Source: Micromussa lordhowensis
Taxonomy: Eukaryota > Cnidaria > Anthozoa > Scleractinia > Lobophylliidae
DNA: 64,000 bases
Assembly: GCA_964020085.1 (NCBI GenBank)
Contig: OZ026607.1
Span: 15,000,041 to 15,064,040, forward strand
Direction of reading: 5' to 3'
A model generated the notes under the pieces. It did no database searches. It was not told the origin of the DNA and saw only the letters and a list, made by a program, of their open reading frames with translations. The first letter of the stretch is position 1, and each line of letters begins with the position of its first letter. Below are positions 46,855 through 58,300 of this stretch, piece after piece. Both the position numbers and the translations under genes were made by a program.

Positions 46855-47395
46855 TTTAACCATTAGAAGAACGGATAAATTCCACATAGAAAGACCATAA
46901 GTCCCGTGGAATGCTTGGATGGGGGATCCAGCCCTGCCTAGACGGTCCTAGAAGAGCATTGCGATCACCCGTAGAGGGCATCCCTTGCACTTGTACGGGC
47001 CAATGCTAAATAAGAGGCCACCAATGCCTTTTAAAGTAAATATCCAGGACAACAAAGGTGCAAGACTGTAAACTTTACAAGACCTGTAAGACGGCAACGG
47101 TGAAAAAATGTACGGGCGCTCATAGCTGGATTTTGTCCCGTCAGATCTTGCGCGAAAAGATTCCCCTCTGAGGACACTGGGGATACACCTAGGGTAAAGT
47201 GAGGCAGACTGTCGCCCGATGTATCTTTCATTGCATTTGAATCCAGCGCCATTAGGTCAAAAGTATGACCCCCCGGACCACCAAATATACTAGACAAAGG
47301 ACGAGAGAGCTTATCAGCAGGGTTCTCATTAGTCGTGATATAATACAAGTGTTCATATACAAGCGCGTAACAAACACGCCCAAATAAAGCGTTCA
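46855..47395 (-). pseudogene. DIRS-type reverse transcriptase/RNase H C-terminal remnant
   Basis: The minus-strand frame reads YYITTNENPADKLSRPLSS, then FGGPGGHTFDLMALDSNAMK and LPHFTLGVSPVSSEGNLFAQ, which is the end of the RNase H and connection region of DIRS-like elements. A frameshift near 47075 moves the sequence to SCTFVVLDIYFKRHWWPLI, a stop, and PSRQGWIPHPSIPRDLW. It lies upstream of the recombinase on the same strand, the standard DIRS order. At 47378-47395 it runs straight into repeat family Z. Confidence 0.82.
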
Positions 47396-48122
47396 AAAAA
47401 TTCACTACCGTCAGCAAAGAAAAGAGAAGAGCCCGCCACGGGAATTACACTAGCACGTAAACGGTTGCAAAAAATCTCACGCCTTGGAAGCAACTGGTTT
47501 CATCAGCAGTCATTCAAAATAACAAACAGCCTTCACATCGATCAACAATGAAAAGCTTAATTGCTCTTTAAAACAGCAAGTTTTCATTTGAAGTCAAGAA
47601 ACAAGGCGAAAAACTCGGTGAGAAAAGTAACCAGTACAGAGCTCACCAACACTTTACAAACACGTAGATTCTGTCAAGAACTTACCCACAGTGAAACGTC
47701 ACCCTCGATTTATCAGAATAGAAGTCCCATCTGCGTTCATCCAACATACGAACAGGCTGAACGAAAACATCTTGTCAGATAACAGATCGACGAAACCTCG
47801 CCCCCGATGAAACTTCACTCTTGTATTGCAAGGCATATGAATTCCATACGTAATCATCCAACGAATCGACGAACATACTGACGGAATCATCATGGCAGAT
47901 AACTGGTGAAAACTCACCCCTGGTGAAGCCTCACCCACGCTTTGCGAGCGTATAAATTCCATCTGCAGTCATCCAACAGCGAACGCACTGGAGGAATCAT
48001 TCCAACAGATAACCGGCAAGTAACCTCGCCCCCGCCGAAACCACACACGACGCTTTACAAGCGTAATAAATCCCATCTGTAGTCATCCAACAGCGATCGC
48101 ACTGAGGAAATAATTCTATCAG

Positions 48123-48354
48123 TAAAAAAAAAGTAAAGTCTGCATACGAGCCTAGTGGATGGGATGCTAGTCCATCGAAGGGTTACCCCCAGCATCAAAT
48201 TCGCCGGTACCCATTTATACACCTGGGTGCAGATAGGCACTGTGAGAGTGAAGTGTCTTGCCCAAGAACGCAACATAATGTCCCTGGTGAGGGCTCGAAC
48301 CCGGAGCACTCGCTCCGGAGTCGAGTGCACTAACCATGAGTGCACCGCACCCCC
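48123..48354 (-). mobile_element. tRNA-derived SINE with 10-bp target-site duplication
   Basis: On the minus strand the head reads GGGGGTGCGGTGCACTCATG, then GGTTAGTGC and GGGTTCGAGCCC (A/B-box layout). The body includes GGGCAAGACACTTCACTCTC, CCTGGGTGCAG on the opposite strand, and GATGGACTAGCATCCCATCC, and it ends in a T-run. The exact repeat ATTCTATCAG flanks it at 48113-48122 and 48355-48364, and the uninterrupted target is seen in sister Z units. The conserved body suggests one of the widely shared SINE central domains; I cannot say which. Confidence 0.9.
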
Positions 48355-48569
48355 ATTCTATCAGATAACAGACGAAAAACCTTGCCCTCCGTGAAACCTC
48401 ACACACACTCTCGAAGCGTAAAACTTCCATCTGTAGTCATCCAACAGCAAACGCACAGAAGGAAGCGAAAGACTGGCAAGAAATCTCGCCCCCGGTGAAA
48501 CCTCACCCACGTTCTAGAAACAAACATACACTGACAAAATAATACACCAGGCCCAAACGGGCGAAATCC

Positions 48570-49020
48570 GGCCCGTTAGCAAATAGCAAATAAAAGTACA
48601 CGCAATGAGGCAAACATGCATAAAGAGAACGAGCAAAACGTGTATAACCTACAACGAGCCCATACAATCACACTCAATAAGTATTTCAAGTTCTCCTCGA
48701 ATTCCATCGTTTGTCTGTCGAGCTGGCGGGTTCTGTAGCGGAATTCGAAAGGCCGCCGGTGAATCGGGTCCCGTTGCGGTGTTAGATTTTCTTGGCTTTG
48801 CTGAACTGGTTCCACCAGCGGCTAGGGGAACTGAACTTCTCGCGTGACTAATTCGCGTGTAATAAGATACAATAAGAGTCCCCTTCCCTACTGCTTTGCT
48901 GAAATAACTGAGCAAGAAGGAGTGTTCTACTCCGATTTGGTATTGTTTGGCATGTTACGTCATATCACATATGTTACTGCACGCCCAGTTACCTATGGGT
49001 GTTATTTTGAGGTAATTTAA
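48570..49020. other. Segment unique to the first Z unit
   Basis: Absent from the matching place in later units. The minus strand contains a protein-like stretch (ARSSVPLAAGGTSSAKPRKS ... PPARQTNDGIRGELEIL, about 48680-48840) that could be decayed ORF1 of the same element as the SAP-domain frame, but I cannot show this. Confidence 0.35.
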
Positions 49021-49560
49021 CCTCGCATCTCATTACGAGTGTTATGAATAGTGTCTTAAAAACAGAACGATTACACATTAACAGTAAAAAGGTACAAAAT
49101 AAAATGAAGAATAAAATAGACACAAAAAGAAAAAAACAAAACAAAAAAGAAACACAAGAAAACCAATAATTATAATGTAGTCGGAATTTTATAATGGATC
49201 GTGAAGTTAAAAGATGATAAATGGAAACATGGTTATGCGTACTTCAAGTTTTGTTGAAAACTAAAGTCCTTAATGACAGTTACTTCACTTTTCTGTCCAA
49301 AATTTGTAACCATGCCCTATAACTTCAACAACCTTTCAAGTCTCCACGGCATTCTTAGTAAAAACACCACGTGTATGTGTAACAGAAACAGTTACGCAAG
49401 AGGTTATAAAATGAGACAAAATAAAATGAAAAATATAATGGACACAAAATGAAAAAATAAGACAAAAGAAATAAATTAGAAACAATAACTGTAATGTAGT
49501 CAGAAATTATAATGCTTCGTGAAATTAAAAGATGATGAGTGGAAACAAGGTATACATACT

Positions 49561-49998
49561 TCATGTTTCGTTGAAAACAATTTTACAGTCCGTAAACAAT
49601 GCCAATGCATCCTGGAGAACGTCTGGCTCAAAGTCCTCCAACAGTTCTTCTTCGACGGCTGAGTCGACGTCCGATCGCCCATCTTCGTCAGAGCTGTGGG
49701 TCTCCGCGTCGGCCTGTTCTGTCGGGACATTTGGCTGCGGACGCGGGCGTACGCGTTTATTTGAAGCTGGAGAGTTGGTTTTGTGTACCCGTCCAGTTTG
49801 AAGGCGACCTCTGGAGCGGCGTTGGGTGGCTGCTGGTGCTGAATTTGTTGCCAGCCTCAGCCGTTTAACCAGGCGAGCACGACTTCCATTGATTGGAAGA
49901 TTTAGATTTTGAAGACGAAGGCGAAGAACGTCACTGGAAAGGTTCTTTAGTTCGTCTGCTCGCGTGGTTTTCGAAGGCTTGGAACGTGGGCGTGCCAT
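49561..49998 (-). CDS. SAP-domain ORF inside an ~820-bp insertion (145 codons)
   Basis: Minus-strand ATG at 49998. Residues ~14-48 read ADELKNLSSDVLRLRLQNLN then LPINGSRARLVKRL, a clear SAP helix-turn-helix (L..L....L..RL..L.LP..G.RA.LV.RL), a DNA-binding motif. It follows a basic MARPRSKPSKTT start and precedes Arg-rich and acidic low-complexity stretches. The last ~15 residues (ALFTDCKIVFNET) are encoded by flanking Z repeat, so the natural C-terminus is lost. SAP domains occur in the first ORF of some coral YR-type retroelements, which fits the nearby DIRS remnant, but this link is inference. Confidence 0.72.
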   Translation of the reverse strand: MARPRSKPSKTTRADELKNLSSDVLRLRLQNLNLPINGSRARLVKRLRLATNSAPAATQRRSRGRLQTGRVHKTNSPASNKRVRPRPQPNVPTEQADAETHSSDEDGRSDVDSAVEEELLEDFEPDVLQDALALFTDCKIVFNET

Positions 49999-50431
49999 AA
50001 TTTTAAAGCTAAATTGTTACAAACTGTGTACTCTCGTGCAAGCTGCCAGGATAATGCCCTCTGACAGTGTATTGAGATTTCTATAGCAAGACAGTGTCTC
50101 AAAGAACGACCAATAGGTACGACTGTACTATAAACTAAATAGACGCAACGTGGCGAGCCTGTTAGCAATAAATGAAGCTAACAAATATACGAGCCAATCT
50201 ACGAGAAGCTAAGATATATTTGCTAGATTATACCACGAGATAGAAGCTAAAATACAGACATGAATAGTGCTTGTTTTAACTACTAGAATAAGGGAACGTT
50301 CACTCATGAATTGAGCTTTCTGCATTGTCCTATTGTTTATCCTACTGGACTGCGTGACAAGCGTAAACAGCCTGACCCTCAAGTGGTGTCATGTTCCATT
50401 AACTGCGTTTTACCAACCGGTAAAAGCGGTA
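49611..50431. mobile_element. ~820-bp insertion flanked by ~18-bp direct repeats
   Basis: TAAACAATGCCAATGCAT at 49593-49610 and TAAACAATGCCACTGCAT at 50432-50449 bracket the segment with one mismatch. Other Z units (for example 55115 and 59246) have this word once, with no insert. The insert carries the SAP ORF and its upstream region on the minus strand and shows no terminal inverted repeats or poly-A. Confidence 0.75.
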
Positions 50432-51502
50432 TAAACAATGCCACTGCATTATAAGTGTTATAACGACGGTCCTTATTGAAAGTTACTTTACTTTCCTATC
50501 CAAAATTTGTAACCTTGCCCTCTGTATCTTCGACATCCTTTCATGTCTCCACGACAATTTTAGTAAAGACACCAGTGTTCTAGCATTTCTCAAATTAACT
50601 GTTTTTATTGTTCTACCCAATTCCTGAAACTCACGCCAATTTTTTTCTTACCCTTCTCAAATTATATGATCCCACATTAATGTGAATGCGCATAACAATC
50701 GCAATTATCCTCCCAATCAACTCAGAAACGATGTGCACTGTTTATGTAAGATATCAATGTAAGGAAAATTATTTGATACTTCTTTTCTAGACGTGATCAA
50801 GCACTTTGCTTGCTGACTTCCCGCGTTTTACTGGGTCTTTCTTCAGCCTTGGTAAAAAGTCTTCTGCAGATCAGCATTGTTGTAATCTCATTCATCGGGT
50901 TAAAAAAGTCACTCGGGTTATCCACAGAGTGACAGTGTATCACGTTTGCGTCGTCCTATGTTCTAAATAAAAGAGAAAATACTACAATTCCATGATCTTC
51001 GACTATCGATGGTCTTCTTCAACAGATAGGAAATCCGGGCAAAAATTTTAATGTACTTACTGTCCTCGTCTTTTATATCCAGAGTATGATGTGGGAACTG
51101 TATCCCATGGCAAACAGAAAAAGAATCCTAGCTCTCTCATTCAACTCAAGATGAATCATTTTAAAATTCAGACATAGGAACAGAGATAATAATAACAAAC
51201 GCTTCAAAAACAGGAGACGACATCGTCAGTGTACTATACATATTTAACCGGAAATGATCAAATTCTCCACCGCCAAAACGAAAGAGAGCAAAAAAAAAAA
51301 AAGAAACAATCAACTGCAAGATAATCTCTTTGTTTTCTACTTGTTGTCGTCTTGGCTTTTCTTTAAGCTTTTACTTTTTCTGTCCCGGCATGCTCATGCA
51401 GGATAACCTTGTCGTAATCTCTGTCGTGGCCTAGGTATTTGTCATTTGAATCTCTCAGGAATGGTTGCAAACTTTGATGATGAAAATCTCCAACGCCAAA
51501 AC

Positions 51503-52866
51503 GAAAGAGAGCAATGAAAATTCCCCGGAAATCACAGATTTTGATTTGTTAAAATAATTCTTAGTAGTACCTTTCTATACAAAAACAAAACAAAAAATCA
51601 TTGCAAGATAACCTCTTTGTTTACTACTTGTTGTCGTCTTGTCTTTTCTTTAAGCCTTTACTTGTTATGCTCCTGCATGTTAATGCAGCATAACCTTGTT
51701 GTAATCTTTGTGGTGGCTTAACATCTCAATGCGGTGACCCGCAAAGTGATAGTCTGGCAACTGGACAGCCTTCTTATCGCTATAAAGGAGCAAATGAAAT
51801 TGAGTCAGTGATACTGGGTTAGGTGCTTTATGAACATTATTCTAAGCTGGAAGCACATATATAAGCAAACATTTGTTTTCGCCTTGATTTGAGTATTTCC
51901 CCTGATGAATAGAGGTACACGATATCTACATTGTCGTTCCTTGGTTCAGGAAACTTTTTATTTTTAGGAGTGTTCCAACACTCTATACGTCTACTTATTG
52001 CAGTGTCTAAGTACCCTAAATAAGGAAATAAACTAAAGATCGTTTTTAACTGGCGCCATGCTAAACGAATTTTAATGAGCTTTATCGTTCCTGTCATCCA
52101 GCGTGGCAGCCAAGATTTTTTTCATTTGAATCTCTGAGGAAGGGTTGCAACCTTTGAAGATAAAATTCTCCACCGCCAAAAAAGGAAAGAGAGCAATGAA
52201 AATTCCCCGGAAATCACAGATTTTGATTTGTTAAAATAATTCTTAGTAGTACCTTTCTATACAAAAACAAAACAAAAAATCATTGCAAGATAACCTCTTT
52301 GTTTACTACTTGTTGTCGTCTTGTCTTTTCTTTAAGCCTTTACTTGTTATGCTCCTGCATGTTAATGCAGCATAACCTTGTTGTAATCTTTGTGGTGGCT
52401 TAACATCTCAATGCGGTGACCCGCAAAGTGATAGTCTGGCAACTGGACAGCCTTCTTATCGCTATAAAGGAGCAAACGAAATTGAGTCAGTGATACTGGG
52501 TTAGGTGCTTTATGAACATTATTCTAAGCTGGAAGCACATATATAAGCAAACATTTGTTTTCGCCTTGATTTGAGTATTTCCCCTGATGAATAGAGGTAC
52601 ACGATATCTACATTGTCGTTCCTTGGTTCAGGAAACTTTTTATTTTTAGGAGTGTTCCAACACTCTATACGTCTACTTATTGCAGTGTCTAAGTACCCTA
52701 AATAAGGAAATAAACTAAAGATCGTTTTTAACTGGCGCCATGCTAAACGAATTTTAATGAGCTTTATCGTTCCTGTCATCCAGCGTGGCAGCCAAGATTT
52801 TTTTCATTTGAATCTCTGAGGAAGGGTTGCAACCTTTGAAGATAAAATTCTCCACCGCCAAAAAAG
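51503..52866. repeat. 682-bp near-identical tandem duplication
   Basis: About 51503-52184 and 52185-52866 agree almost base for base; I saw one difference, GAGCAAATG against GAGCAAACG at 51787/52469. The neighbouring unit at about 52867-53540 is clearly more diverged, so this duplication is recent. Confidence 0.9.
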
Positions 52867-53314
52867 GAAAGAGAGCAATGAAAATTCCACGGAAATCACA
52901 GATTTTGATTTGTTAAATTGTTCCAAGTAGTACCTTTCTAAACAAAAACGAAGCAAAAAATCAACTGCAAGACAACCTCTTTGTTTACTACTTGTTGTCG
53001 TCTTGGCTTTTCTTTAAGCTTTTACTTGTCATGTCACTGCATGTTCATCCAGCACAACCTTGTTGTAATCTTTTTCGTGGCTTAAGATCTCAATGCGGTG
53101 ATCAACAAAGTGATAGTCTGGCAACTGGACAGCCTTCTTATCTCTTCAAAGGAGCAAACGAAATTGAATATGTGACACTGGGTTAGGTGCATCACGAACA
53201 TTATTCTAAGCTGGAAGCACATATATAAGCAAACATTTGCTATCGCCTTGATTTGAGTATTTCCCCTGATGAACAGAGGTAGACAATATCTACATTGTCG
53301 TTCTTTGGTTCAAC

Positions 53315-53514
53315 GGGCCAACTGTTGTGGATTTTGCTTTCAGAGTTTTCTTTTGGTTTCACCGATTGCAAACAATATATTCAACCAAATAGAGGCTGAG
53401 CTATATGTCGCCATTGGAACTATTGACAATGGAATCGAAATAGAGTCAAAGCCAAGGAAATTCAATGTTGTATTTGTGAACATCAGCAAGAACAATTCCT
53501 TGAGATTTCGATAA
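53315..53514 (+). other. Short conserved open frame in Z units (also 57487-57672, 61481-61666)
   Basis: Three copies share a frame ending FNQIEAEL, VAIGTI(D/N)N, EIES(K/T)PR, FNVVFVNI and KNNSLRFR with the same TAA-class stop. Lengths before this differ by indels. The few differences seen mostly change the amino acid, so there is no sign of purifying selection. It may be a decayed coding remnant. No family recognised. Confidence 0.35.
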
Positions 53515-55251
53515 ATGGAAACGTCAAAGCGTTTAATGCGGAATCTACGAAGATGTTTTTTTCTCGGAATTCTAATCTTAAGCTATTTTAGTTTTATTTT
53601 AAGAATTTCTATTACTTTAAGTTTAAAGCTCGTTTTCTCAACGACATTTTAAGAAGGATTTCTCCAATTGAGCTGAAATGATCATGATTTGGTGTTCTGC
53701 TATGTGTGCCAAGTGCGGACATAACATAAAACGATATTTTTTTCGGTACCGTTCCAACACTTTATGCGTCCACGTACTGATTGGAGTGTCCAAGTACGCT
53801 AAATAAGGAAGTAAACTTTAGCCGACAAATGACCTGACTTAAAAAAATCAAACAACTTGTCATCAGCCCAAATAAAGCGTTCAAAAAATTCACTACAGTC
53901 TGCAAAGAAAAGAGAAGAGCCCGCCACGGGAAAAAACACTAGCACGTAAACAGTTACAAAAAATCTCAGGCCTTGGAAGCATCTTGTTTCATCAGCAGCC
54001 ATTCAAAATAACAAACAGCCTTCACATAAGCAATTAAAGGCCTAACTTCTGTTTAAAACAGCCAGATTTCATTTGAAGTCAAGCAACAAAGCGAAAAAAA
54101 CTCGGTAAGAAAAATAACCAGTACACAGCTCACTTACACTTTACAAGCAAGTAGGTTCTGGCGAGGATTTACTCATGGTGAAACCTCACCCTCGATTTAT
54201 AAGAACACAAGTTCCACCTTCGATCGTCCAACATACGAACACGCTGAATGAAAACACCTTGTCAGATAACAGAGAAAACCTCGCCCCCGGTGAAACTTCA
54301 CCCTGGTTTTGCAAATCATATGAATTCCATCCAACGTATGGACGCACATAATGAAGGAATCATCTTGACAGATAACTGGGGAAAACTCACCCTTGTGAAG
54401 TCTCACCCAACGCTTTACAAGTGTACTGAATCCCATCTGTAGTCATCCAACAACGAACGCACTGAGGGAATCATTCTATCAGATAACAGACGAAAAACCT
54501 TGCCCCCGTGAAACCTCACCCACACTCTCCAAGCGTGGATATTCCATCTGCAGTCATCCAACAGCGAACGCACTCAAGGAATCAACCTGTCAGAAAGACT
54601 GGCAAGAAATCTCGGCCCCGGTGAAACCTGACCCACGCTTCAGAAACATACATACACTGACAAAATAACACATGAAAACCAAATAATAATTATGTAGTCG
54701 GAATTTTAAAATGGTTCGTGAAGTTAAAAGATGGTGAATGGAATCATGGTTATACGAACTTCAAATTTTGTTGACAACGGCAGTCCTTAATGACAGTTAC
54801 TTCACTTTCCTGTCCAAAATCTGTAACCATCCCCTATAACTTCAACAACCTTTCAAGTTTCCATGGCATTTTTAGTAAAAACACCATGTGTATGTGTAAC
54901 ACAAACAGTTACACAAAAGGTTATAAAATGAGACAAAATAAAATGAAAAATTTAATGAACACAAAATGAAAAAATAAAAAAGAAATAAATTAAAAACAAT
55001 AACTGTAATGCAGTCAGAATTTATAATGGTTGGTGAAATTAAAAGACGTTTAATGGAAACATTGTATACATATTTCATGCTTTGTTGAAAACAATTTTGA
55101 TTTACGGTCCGTAAACAATGCCACTGCATTATAAATGTTATGAAGACGGTCCTTAATGATAGTAACTTTACTTTCCTATCCAAAATTTGTCACCTTGCCC
55201 TTGTAAAGCAATGTAAAGAGGGCATGTATGTTTGTCCTCTCAATCACGACA

Positions 55252-55303
55252 TTACATTACATTACATTACATTACATTACATTACATGACATTACATTAC
55301 ATT
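55252..55303. repeat. (ACATT)n microsatellite
   Basis: About ten ACATT pentamers, with one ACATG interruption, inside a Z unit. Confidence 0.95.
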
Positions 55304-58300
55304 GTCTTCGACATCCTTTCATGTCTCCACTACATTGTTAGTAAAAACACCAGTGTTCTAGCATTTCTCAAATTAATTGTTTTTTATTGTTCTACCCAAT
55401 ACCTCAAACTCGCGCCATTTTCTTCCTGTCGTCTTACCCTTCTCAAATTATACGAATCCACTTTAATATCAATGTGCATATGCATAGCAATCACAATTAT
55501 CTTCCCACTGAACTCAGAAACGATGTGCACTGTTTATGTAAGATATCAATGTAAGATACCAATGTAAGGACAATTATTTGATACTTCCTTTCTAGACGTG
55601 ATCAAGCACTTTGCTTGCTGGCTTCCCGTGTTTTAGTTGGTCTTTCTTCAGCCTTGGTGAAAAGTCTTGTGCAGATCTGCATTGTTGTAATCTCATTCAT
55701 CGGTTTCAAAAGGAGAATACGGTGATCCACACATGATGACAGTGTATCACGTTTGCGTCGTCCTATGTTCTAAGAAAAGAGAAAATACTACAATTCCACG
55801 ATCTTCGACTATCGATGGTCTTCTTCAATAGATACAAAAGCTGGGCGAAAATTTTAATGTACTTACTGTCCTCGTCTTTTATACTCAGAGTAAAATGTGG
55901 GAACTGTATCCCATGGCAAAGAGAAAAAAGAATCCTGGCTCTCTCATTCAACACAAGATAAATGATTTTAAAATTGAGATATAGCAACAGAGATAATGAT
56001 AACACACACTTCTGAAACACGAGACGGCAACGTCAGTGTAGTATACCATATTTAAGTGGAAATGATCAAATTCTCCACGTCCAAAACGAAAGAGAGCAAT
56101 AAAAAACAAAAACAAAAAAAAAATAACTGCAAGATAATCTCTTTGTTTTCTACTTGTTGTTGCCTTGGCTTTTCTTTAAGCTTTTACATTTTCTGCCCAG
56201 GCATGCTTATGCAGCATAACCTTGTCTTAATCTTTGTCGTGGCCAAGGTATTTGTCATTGGAATCTCTCAGGAATGGTTGCAAATTTTGATGATAAAATT
56301 CTCCACCGCCAAGGAGAATGAGAGCAGTGAAAATTCCACGGAAATCACAGATTTTGATTTGTTAAAATAATTCCAAGTAGTACCTTTCTATACAAAAACA
56401 AAACAAAAACCAACTGCAAGATAACCTCTTTGTTTACTACTTGTTATCGTCTTGGCTTTTCTTGAAGATTTTACTTGTCATGTCCCTGCATGTTCATGCA
56501 GCATAACCTTGTTGTAATCTTTGTCGTGGCTTAATATCCCAATTTCGTGATCCACAAAGGGATAGTCTGGCAACTGGACAGCCTTTTTATCGCTGTAAAG
56601 GAGCAAACGAAATTGGGTCAGTGACTCTGGGTTAGATGCATTACGAACATTATTCTAAGCTGGAAGCACATATATAAGCAAACATTTCTTGTCGCCTTGA
56701 TTTGAGTATTTCCCCTGATGAACAGAGCGAGACGATATCTACATTTGTCGTTCCTTGGTTCAGGAAACGGCTTTTTTTTTTCAGTAGTGTTCCAAGACTC
56801 TATGCGTCTACTCATTGCGGTGCCTAAGTAGTACGCTAAAGAAGGAAATAAGCTATAGATCGTTTTTAACTGGGGCCATCACCACCGTGTTAGATGACCA
56901 TTAACAAGTAAACGAATTCTAATGAGCTTTATTGTTCCTGTCATCCAGCGTGGCCGCCAACATTTTTTTCATTTGCATCTCTCGGGAATGGTTGCAAGCT
57001 TTGAAGATAAAATTCTCCACCGCCAAAACGAAAGAGAGCAATGAAAATCCCACGGAAATCACCGATTTCGATTTGTTAAATTATTCCAAGTAGTACCTTT
57101 CTATACAAAAACGAAGCAAAAAATCAACTGCAAGAAAACCTCTTTGTTTACTACGTGTTGTCGTTTTGGCTTTTCTTTAAGCTTTTACTTGTCATGCCCC
57201 TGCATGTTCATGTAGTATAACCTTGTTTTAATCTTTGTCGTGGCTTAAGATCTCAATGCGCTGATCAACAAAGTGATAGTCTGGCAACTGGACAGCCTTC
57301 TTATCTCTTCAAAGGAGCAAACGAAACTGAATCTGTGACACTGGGTTAGGTGCATCAAGAACATTATTCTAAGCTGGAAGCACATATATAAACAAACATT
57401 TGCTATCGCCTTGATTTGAGTATTTCCCCTGATGAACAGAGGTAGACGATATCTACATTGTCGTTCTTTGGTTCAGGCTCACTCTTGTGGATTTTGCTTT
57501 CAGAGGTTTGTTTTGTTTTCACCGATTGCAAACAATATTCAACCAAATAGAGGCTGAACTACCTGTCGCCATTGGAACTATCAACAATGCAATCGAAATA
57601 GAGTCAACGCCAAGGGAATTTAATGTTGTATTTGTGAACATCAACAAGAACAATTCCTTGAGATTTCGATAAATGGAAACGTCGAAGCGTTTAATGCGGG
57701 ATCTACGAAGATATTTTTCTCGGAATTTTAATCTGAAGCTATTTTAGTTTTATTTGAGGAATTTCTATTACTATAAGTTTAAAGCTCGTTTTCTCAAAGA
57801 TATTTTGAGAAAGATTTCTCCAATTGAGCTGAAATGTTCAGGATTTGGTGTTCTGCTATGTGTGCCCAGTGCGGACATGTCATAAAACGATATTTTTTTC
57901 AGTACCGTTCCAACACTTTATGCGTCCACGTACTGATTGGAGTGTCCAAGCACGCTAAATAAGGAAGTAAACTTTAGCCGACAAATGACCTGACGTAGAA
58001 AAATCAAACAACTTGTCATCAGCCCAAATAAAGCGTTCAAAAAATTTACTACAGTCAGCAAAGAAAAGAGAGGAGCCCGCCACGGGAAAAACACTAGCAC
58101 GTAAACGGTTACAAAAAGTATCATGCCTTGGAAGCATCTTGTTTCATCAGCAGCCATTCAAAATAACAAACAGCCTTCGCATAAGCAATTAAAAGCTTAA
58201 CTTCTGTTTAAAACAGCCAGATTTTATTTGAAGTCAAGAAACAAGGCGAAAAAAACTCGGTGAGGAAAATAACCAGTACACAGCTCACTTACACTTTACA

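Noticed and set aside
51837..52779. Two identical 86-codon minus-strand proteins
   Set aside because: They are identical because of the 682-bp tandem duplication. No domain, and not kept in other Z units.
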